In this document: positions 59,122-64,000 of the stretch, in pieces
Layout: the number at the start of each line of letters is the position of its first letter
How positions within the stretch are numbered: position 1 is the stretch's first letter
DNA from: Kribbella sp. VKM Ac-2568
GTDB lineage: Bacteria > Actinomycetota > Actinomycetes > Propionibacteriales > Kribbellaceae
Assembly: GCF_004345365.1 (NCBI RefSeq)
Contig: NZ_SLVF01000001.1
Span: 310,001 to 374,000 of the forward strand
Direction: 5' to 3'
Length of the DNA stretch: 64,000 nucleotides
Notes under the pieces: generated by a model
What the model saw: only the letters and a program-made list of their open reading frames with translations
The model's database searches: none
Told to the model about the DNA's origin: nothing
Made by a program: the position numbers and the translations under genes

Positions 59122-59661
59122 CGCGCGGAGCAGGAGTCGGTTTGGACGTCTTGTAAGCGGCCCCGGACGAGCTGCGTGGGCGTGGTACCGGTCTGGTCCG
59201 CAACGGTATTTAGTTGTTGCTGAAGGCAAATTTCTTCTACTGGGGAGTACGGAAGGTGAGGTCGTTTATACGGAGCGTCGCCTTAGTCAAGATCAATGCA
59301 AATGTTTGACCCGGTGCGTGGCGGCTCTCCGCCACGCCGTGACAACGTTCTGTTGTCGGCGACGGACGGGTCGCTGACACAGGCTCCAGGCGGTACCGCG
59401 GTACTCCCGTCCGCGACCGGACTGTACCTCCCCTGCCGGTCACGGAATGAGACGGCGGCACCTCCCTCCTTCGGGCCGAACCGCCCTCTCGGGGCAAAGC
59501 AAGACGCCGGCCGTGTCGCCGGGGTGCCGGTCGCCAGTGAGGTGGTGACCGACACCCGACGCGGTCGGCGTTTCTTTTCCCGAGGTACTGATGCAATTTC
59601 TGGGGATCAGTACCTCGGGAAGCTCCGGGTGCCAGGCGGTGAAGTGTCAGGCAGTGAAGTG
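59122..59661. other. Gene-free stretch with hairpins
   Basis: With 58859-59010 and repeat copy B this makes about 800 bases without a gene. A perfect 9-bp hairpin, GCGTGGCGG / CCGCCACGC with loop CTCT, lies at 59316-59337. AT-richer sequence at 59205-59310 suggests a promoter, yet no gene follows on the plus strand, so a small RNA is possible. Short frames here have no conserved look. Confidence 0.45.
59579..59619 (-). terminator. 14-bp perfect hairpin after the response regulator gene
   Basis: CCCGAGGTACTGAT (59579-59592) and ATCAGTACCTCGGG (59606-59619) are exact complements around a 13-base loop. It starts 43 bases beyond the stop of the minus-strand response regulator. No U-run follows on that strand, but such stable I-shaped hairpins end transcripts in actinobacteria. 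Confidence 0.75.
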
Positions 59662-59677
59662 TCAGGCGGTGAGTTGG
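59633..59677. repeat. Three 15-nt tandem repeats at the response regulator stop
   Basis: CAGGCGGTGAAGTGT (59633-59647), CAGGCAGTGAAGTGT (59648-59662) and CAGGCGGTGAGTTGG (59663-59677). On the minus strand the third unit holds the end of the coding frame and its TGA, and the second repeats that TGA in frame. Same behaviour as at modA. Confidence 0.88.
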
Positions 59678-60300
59678 GTGAGGACGGCAAGGACCCGGCG
59701 GTGGCTGTCGGGGTGGTCGTCGATCCTCAGCTTCTGGAAGATGCTGCGCATGTGCGTCTCGACCGTCCGTTCCGCTAGTACCAGCCGAGCCGCGATCGCG
59801 CTGTTCGACAGACCTTCCGCGACCAGTCCGAGCACCTCACGTTCCCTTGCGGACAAGGCGGCCAGCGGATCATCGACGCGAGTCGGCGTCACCAGCGCGG
59901 CCACGATCGCCGGGTCCAACGCCGACCCGCCGTCGGCTACCCGGCGCATCGCGTCGAGGAAGTCGGCGACCCGCAATACGCGATCCTTCAGCAGGTAGCC
60001 GAAGCCCCCGGTCGCCACGAGTTCGACGACGTGCCGGGTCTCGATGTGCTGCGAGAGCATCAGGATCGGCAGGCTAGGCGACTCAACCCGCAAGGTCTTC
60101 GCCGCCCGGGCGCCGTCGTCCGTCATCCCGGGCGGCATCCGTACGTCGATGATCGTCAGGTCCGGCTTGTCCGCCCGCACCGCCGCGACCAGCGCGTCGG
60201 CGTCCGCGACAGCCCGCACCACCGCATGGCCGTTCTCGGTCAGCAACCGGCTCAAACCCTCACGAAACAAGGCGGAATCCTCGCCGATCACGACGCGCAC
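59662..60300 (-). CDS. NarL/FixJ response regulator
   Basis: 212 residues from GTG 60300. The receiver domain is complete: VVIGEDSALFREGL (acidic pocket), phospho-acceptor Asp in LTIIDVRMPPG and switch Lys in GYLLKDRV. The LuxR helix-turn-helix is at the C-terminus (LSAREREVLGLVAEGLSNSA, then LAERTVETHMRSIFQKL). It overlaps the histidine kinase gene by 13 bases, so it is the kinase's partner. Target genes are unknown; the adjacent small membrane protein at 62377 is one candidate. Confidence 0.94.
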   Translation of the reverse strand: MRVVIGEDSALFREGLSRLLTENGHAVVRAVADADALVAAVRADKPDLTIIDVRMPPGMTDDGARAAKTLRVESPSLPILMLSQHIETRHVVELVATGGFGYLLKDRVLRVADFLDAMRRVADGGSALDPAIVAALVTPTRVDDPLAALSAREREVLGLVAEGLSNSAIAARLVLAERTVETHMRSIFQKLRIDDHPDSHRRVLAVLTQLTA

Positions 60301-62225
60301 GGGATCTCCGCCCTGATCGAGGTCCCCGCGCCCGGCGGGCTGTCGAGGGTCAGTTCGCCGCCGACGGACGCCACCCGATCCCGCAGCGAGGTCAACCCGA
60401 ACCCCTCCCGCGCACCGCCGATCCCGTCGTCGCGCACGAGCACTCGCAGCCGCTGACCGGTGAGCCCGACCTCGATCGAGATGCGGGTCGCCTGCGCGTG
60501 CTTCAGCGCGTTCGCGATCGCCTCGCCCACGGTGAAGTACACCGCCGTCGCCACCCCCTCGCGGACCTCCAGCTCCGGCACCACCAGATCGACCGGCACC
60601 GAACTCTCCCGCACGAGCCGCCGCAACGCCACCGCCAGCCCGTCGTCGAGCCGGCTCGGCCGCACCCCGTGCGCGATCCGCCGCAGCTCCGCGACGGTCT
60701 GCTCCAAGGTCTCCACCAGTTCGTCGATCTCCCTGTACTGCGGTACGCCGGGTCCGAGGTGGTGTTGCAGGGAACGCAGCCGCATCCCGAGGGCGATCAA
60801 CTGCTGCTGGGCTCCGTCGTGCAGGTCCCGCTCGAGCCGTTGTCGTTCGGCGGTCACCTCGCTCATCAACCGGGACCGGCTGGCCCGTACCTCGGCCAGC
60901 GCGTCCCGCAACTCCAGGCGCAACCGGCTCACCTCGATCGGCAGCCGGGCCTCCACCGCGGCCTCGCGGGCTCGACGAACGCGCCGGGCGGAAGAGCTGC
61001 CCAGTACCAGTGCACCGACCGTGGAACCGCCTGTTTGCAAGGGGATCGCGCTGTGCGGCAGGTCAAGGGGAAGACCAGGCCGCTGCAGGATGACCCGCAG
61101 CGAGGGGTCGTCCAGCGCCTTGCGAAGTACCTCTTCAACCTGTTCAGGCTCGGCCTGGCCGTCGCGGACCCGGCGGACGAAGTCCCGGATCTGGGCGAGG
61201 GCGACCGTCCGGTCCGGGTCGACGACCTTGCCGACAGCGCGGTGCAACCACTGGTGCAGGGGGAGCAGGACCAGGGCGGTGACGAAGGCTGCGCTGGTGA
61301 CGCCGGCCCGCTGGTGCTGCGGGAACAAGTTGTCCACGGCAATGACCAAGCCAGTGAAGATCGCCGCCGAGGTGATCGTGGTGATCAGCCAGCTCAAGGT
61401 GCCGCCGAGCAGCCGGTCGATGTCGAGCAGGTCGTGCCGCAGGATCGCCACGGCGATGGCGAGGGGGACCAAGGCAAGCATCGCGATCAGGAAGACCCCG
61501 TAGGCGATGTCCGCGGGCGCGCCCAGGGCCATTGCCAGCCAGCCGATTCCGAGTAGCGTCGGCACGCTGAGGGCCGCCAGCATCAGCCAGCGCAGGCGGA
61601 GCCGAGTGACCGCGTCGCCGTGCCTGAAGCGCACCACCGGAGCGGAGGCCGCCGCCAGCAGGACAGCGAGGAAGAACCCGAACGCCACCACGGTCAGCAC
61701 GACCCGCACCGGCGTCGGCAGCACGAAAGGCGGATCACCGAGTCGGCCGTCGGCGAAGTTGCTGATGTCTGCCGAGATGGTGAAGTTCAGCAAAGCTGCC
61801 GACAACGGCACCGCGACGGCGACCGCTCGCCAGCGACGGCCGGGGAGCAGCCCGTCGGGGAACACCAGGACCAGCGTCGCGAATCCGCCGTACAGCCAGG
61901 CCCAGACGCCGGCGCCGACCACCGCGAAGACGTGTGCGGCCGGCCACGGGCTGCCGGTGTGATGGCTCGCACCCCAATCTTCGAGGGTGTAGACGAGCGC
62001 CGGCATGACCGCCGTCAGCGCCAGCGCGGGACCAATCGGACTGGACGGCGCTCTGGCGGCCACTAGCCAGCCGAGCACCAAGGCGGGGAGCAGCAGGGCC
62101 ATCGTGGCGGGCACCGAAGCCGGTATGCCGACAGAGGCTGGCCCGAGCGCGAGGATCTCGCGCACGACGAGGGCAGCGACGTACAGGATCGTCGCACCGG
62201 CTACCAGCGTGCGTGCCCGGGACAC
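60288..62225 (-). CDS. Sensor histidine kinase (HisKA_3 type)
   Basis: 645 residues from GTG 62225. About ten hydrophobic helices fill residues 1-300, a membrane sensor with no large external domain. A GAF-like or linker region (about 330-420) follows. The phospho-acceptor is His469 in ERDLHDGAQQQLIALG, and the ATP-binding domain has VGEAIANALKHA (N box), RDDGIGGARE (G1) and LTLDSPPGAGTSI (G2). It signals to the overlapping NarL-type regulator. An ATG further up would lengthen it by 33 poorly conserved residues. Confidence 0.92.
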   Translation of the reverse strand: MSRARTLVAGATILYVAALVVREILALGPASVGIPASVPATMALLLPALVLGWLVAARAPSSPIGPALALTAVMPALVYTLEDWGASHHTGSPWPAAHVFAVVGAGVWAWLYGGFATLVLVFPDGLLPGRRWRAVAVAVPLSAALLNFTISADISNFADGRLGDPPFVLPTPVRVVLTVVAFGFFLAVLLAAASAPVVRFRHGDAVTRLRLRWLMLAALSVPTLLGIGWLAMALGAPADIAYGVFLIAMLALVPLAIAVAILRHDLLDIDRLLGGTLSWLITTITSAAIFTGLVIAVDNLFPQHQRAGVTSAAFVTALVLLPLHQWLHRAVGKVVDPDRTVALAQIRDFVRRVRDGQAEPEQVEEVLRKALDDPSLRVILQRPGLPLDLPHSAIPLQTGGSTVGALVLGSSSARRVRRAREAAVEARLPIEVSRLRLELRDALAEVRASRSRLMSEVTAERQRLERDLHDGAQQQLIALGMRLRSLQHHLGPGVPQYREIDELVETLEQTVAELRRIAHGVRPSRLDDGLAVALRRLVRESSVPVDLVVPELEVREGVATAVYFTVGEAIANALKHAQATRISIEVGLTGQRLRVLVRDDGIGGAREGFGLTSLRDRVASVGGELTLDSPPGAGTSIRAEIPCAS

Positions 62226-62376
62226 ATGCTCATGATGACCGCGGCGGGTCGCGAGCGCACCAGTGTCAGCACTTAGGTGCCAGCGGCGGCCACGGTCCGG
62301 CGATGGCACCGATGCGGCGACCACGGCTCCGGCGGCACGGTGAGGAAGTCAGCAACACCTTCTGGAGGGGATCCTC

Positions 62377-62691
62377 ATGATTGCCATCGTCACCGTTCTG
62401 TTCGCCTTGCCGCTCGGGTACTTCCTGCGGAACCGGACCTCGGCTCTCATCGCGTACGTCGCGATCTTCGGCTACTCGTTCACGTTCCAGTCCGTCTATC
62501 TGCTGAGGTTCTCCATCGGCGGCGACGGCGACGCCTTCCCGACCGATCCGAAGGAGATGCCGGTCGGCTACCTGGTCGTCACCGCCGGCATCTACCTGGT
62601 CGGCTTCCTGCTGGTAGCTCTCGGCCACCGCCTCGGCACCAAGCGCCGGACTCGCTCGACGGTCGCGGTCGACCTCGACCCCGCGCGCTGA
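62377..62691 (+). CDS. Small membrane protein
   Basis: 104 residues from ATG 62377 with CTGGAGGGG upstream. Three helices at about residues 2-17, 22-46 and 63-86, with a polar loop (GGDGDAFPTDPKEMPV) between the second and third and a basic C-terminus. I do not recognise the family. It lies 150 bases from the divergent histidine kinase, so it may be the target or an accessory of that two-component system. Confidence 0.7.
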   Translation: MIAIVTVLFALPLGYFLRNRTSALIAYVAIFGYSFTFQSVYLLRFSIGGDGDAFPTDPKEMPVGYLVVTAGIYLVGFLLVALGHRLGTKRRTRSTVAVDLDPAR

Positions 62692-62719
62692 CGGACGGCG
62701 ACGCCGGTCGGTCCGCGAA

Positions 62720-62872
62720 TCAGCCGGCGTCGCGGCTTTCGTCTTCCAGGTCTTCGGTGTCAGGTGGCCGGCGCAGGTCGACCAGGTCGTCCAGGACCGG
62801 CGTCGCGGTCAGGCCGACGTAAAGAGCGAGAGCGACTGCGATCGTGACGATCGCGAGGATGGCGATGAGCAT
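62720..62872 (-). CDS. Small single-helix membrane protein
   Basis: 50 residues from ATG 62872 behind GGGGGAC. One helix (about 2-21, LIAILAIVTIAVALALYVGL) followed by an acidic, polar tail (VDLRRPPDTEDLEDESRDAG). Good ribosome binding site and codon usage argue for a real gene. Unknown function; many actinobacteria have such small proteins near fbiC. Convergent with the membrane protein at 62377. Confidence 0.6.
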   Translation of the reverse strand: MLIAILAIVTIAVALALYVGLTATPVLDDLVDLRRPPDTEDLEDESRDAG

Positions 62873-62946
62873 GATGTCCCCCGACGTGCTGATGGACTGT
62901 TGTTCATCTGTACGTCGGGGTTCCGTGGTCAGTTCATCGCTGAGCG

Positions 62947-64000
62947 TCAGGCGAGTTCCAGTGCGCTGATCGGGTGCTGCTGGACCTCGCCGTACGTCGT
63001 GGTCCGCTGCCGGGCCGGGCGTCCGGCGGCGGTGGCCATCTGGGTGAGTTCCTCGATCGACTTGCGGGACCCGTGCTTCGAGCCGGCCATCCGGCTGATG
63101 GTCTCTTCCATCAGGGTGCCGCCGATGTCGTTGACGCCGCCGTTGAGGACGTCGACGCAGCCGTCGACGCCGAGCTTGACCCACGAGCACTGGATGTTGT
63201 CGATCCGGCCGTGCAGCATGATGCGGGCCATCGCGTGCACGGCCCGGTTCTCGTCGTACGTCGGCCCGGGCCGGGCCACACCGGCCAGGTAGATCGGTGA
63301 GTTGGTGTGGATGAACGGGAGCAGGACGAACTCGGTGAACCCGCCAGTCTCGTCCTGCACGGCGGCGATCGTGCGGAGGTGCTGGACCCAGTGGTGGGGT
63401 GAGTCGACGTGGCCGTACATCATCGTCGACGACGAGGGCAGCCCGACTTTGTGTGCGGTGGTGATGACCTCGATCCAGCTGGCCGTCGGCAGCTTGCCCT
63501 TGGTGAGGATCCAGCGGACGTCGTCGTCGAGGATCTCAGCGGCCGTGCCGGGGATACTGCCGAGACCGGCTTCCTTGACCGAGATGAGGAAGTCCTCGAT
63601 CGACAGGCCGGTCCGGACGGAGCCGTTGACGATCTCCATCGGCGAGTAGGCGTGTACGTGCATGTCGGGCACGCGGTCCCTCACCGCCCGGACCAGGTCG
63701 GCGTACGCGGTACCGGGCAGGTCGGGGTGGATACCGCCCTGCATGCACACCTCGGTAGCGCCGATCACCCAGGCTTCCTCGGCGCGCTGGGCGACCTCGT
63801 CCATCGACAGTGAGTACGCGTCGGCGTCGGTACGGCGTTGGGCGAAGGCGCAGAACCGGCAACCGGTGTAGCAGACGTTGGTGAAGTTGATGTTCCGGTT
63901 CACCACATAGGTGACGTCGTCGCCAACGGTTGCCTTGCGCAACTCATCGGCGATCTTGGCGAGCTGATCCAGCGCTGGGCCGGTCGCCGTCATCAACGTC
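62947..64000 (-). CDS. fbiC: FO synthase (FbiC), C-terminal half, partial
   Basis: The frame runs off the right edge of the window, with 351 residues visible. They form the CofH half of the fused radical-SAM FO synthase: the cluster motif [10 protein letters not shown] lies in [19 protein letters not shown], then [43 protein letters not shown] and [17 protein letters not shown]. The visible start region ([19 protein letters not shown]) reads as the linker between CofG and CofH halves of FbiC and not as an N-terminus, so the gene is probably a full FbiC of about 850 residues. It makes the deazaflavin chromophore of cofactor F420 used by the PPOX protein at 14340. Confidence 0.93.
   Translation of the reverse strand, partial: TLMTATGPALDQLAKIADELRKATVGDDVTYVVNRNINFTNVCYTGCRFCAFAQRRTDADAYSLSMDEVAQRAEEAWVIGATEVCMQGGIHPDLPGTAYADLVRAVRDRVPDMHVHAYSPMEIVNGSVRTGLSIEDFLISVKEAGLGSIPGTAAEILDDDVRWILTKGKLPTASWIEVITTAHKVGLPSSSTMMYGHVDSPHHWVQHLRTIAAVQDETGGFTEFVLLPFIHTNSPIYLAGVARPGPTYDENRAVHAMARIMLHGRIDNIQCSWVKLGVDGCVDVLNGGVNDIGGTLMEETISRMAGSKHGSRKSIEELTQMATAAGRPARQRTTTYGEVQQHPISALELA

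Overview
The window is about 70% GC, has many GTG starts and tight ATGA/TGATG gene overlaps, and carries a fused LysX, a fused FbiC-type F420 synthase and several F420- or flavin-linked enzymes. It is therefore an actinobacterial chromosome segment. The mix of class II and class III lanthipeptide genes with a FlaP-like prolyl oligopeptidase, plus a soil-type sugar and polymer gene set, fits Kribbella (Nocardioidaceae). That genus call is inference. I see no rRNA, tRNA, CRISPR array, prophage or intact insertion sequence.

Layout. 1-2.9 kb: a truncated membrane protein, then a glycine riboswitch in front of sdaA, and an alpha/beta hydrolase. 3.0-10.0 kb: three paralogous single-helix, proline-rich proteins, a decayed fourth copy, and a large deacetylase/glycosyltransferase fusion resembling exopolysaccharide (PNAG) synthases; an SDR and its divergent HTH regulator lie between the first two copies. 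10.0-16.0 kb: lysX, a hydrolase, a PPOX protein and a ROK regulator. 16.2-22.4 kb: a LAL-type LuxR regulator, a small peptide gene and a class II lanthipeptide synthetase (LanM). 22.9-29.9 kb: an LLM flavin oxidoreductase, gabD, a three-gene operon (APC permease, lipoprotein, glutathionylspermidine-synthase-like ligase), a GNAT enzyme and a TetR regulator. 29.9-30.6 kb: a VapBC module with a palindromic operator.

30.7-37.7 kb: a sugar catabolic island (GH2 beta-mannosidase, SGNH hydrolase, Gfo/Idh oxidoreductase, sugar isomerase, LacI regulator) with shared ACCGGTT promoter sites. 37.7-43.8 kb: a molybdopterin oxidoreductase, a P-loop kinase-like protein, a TetR regulator facing a membrane protein, a Pr6Pr protein, a methyltransferase and an Rpf/LysM muralytic enzyme. 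44.5-48.3 kb: the wreck of a class III lanthipeptide locus, with a RamR-like regulator, an ABC exporter remnant, and a LanKC that lost its lyase core and its cyclase and is fused to a complete prolyl oligopeptidase. 48.6-53 kb: a catalase-like protein, DUF664, isochorismatase-like and ArsR/SRPBCC genes. 53-56.2 kb: a modABC molybdate operon with an HTH-TOBE regulator, which could supply the molybdoenzyme at 37.7 kb. 56.3-64 kb: an acyl-CoA oxidase-like enzyme, a hypothetical protein, a NarL-type two-component system, two small membrane proteins and the C-terminal half of fbiC.

Two patterns cross the window. Short tandem repeats (13-22 nt) lie on or next to the stop codon at five separate gene ends (14.75, 28.6, 37.65, 54.95 and 59.65 kb). 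Several loci carry broken genes: the fourth proline-rich copy, trmO, the LanKC, the ABC exporter and a short tail after the mannosidase. All functional calls are from reading the sequence; no database search was run.
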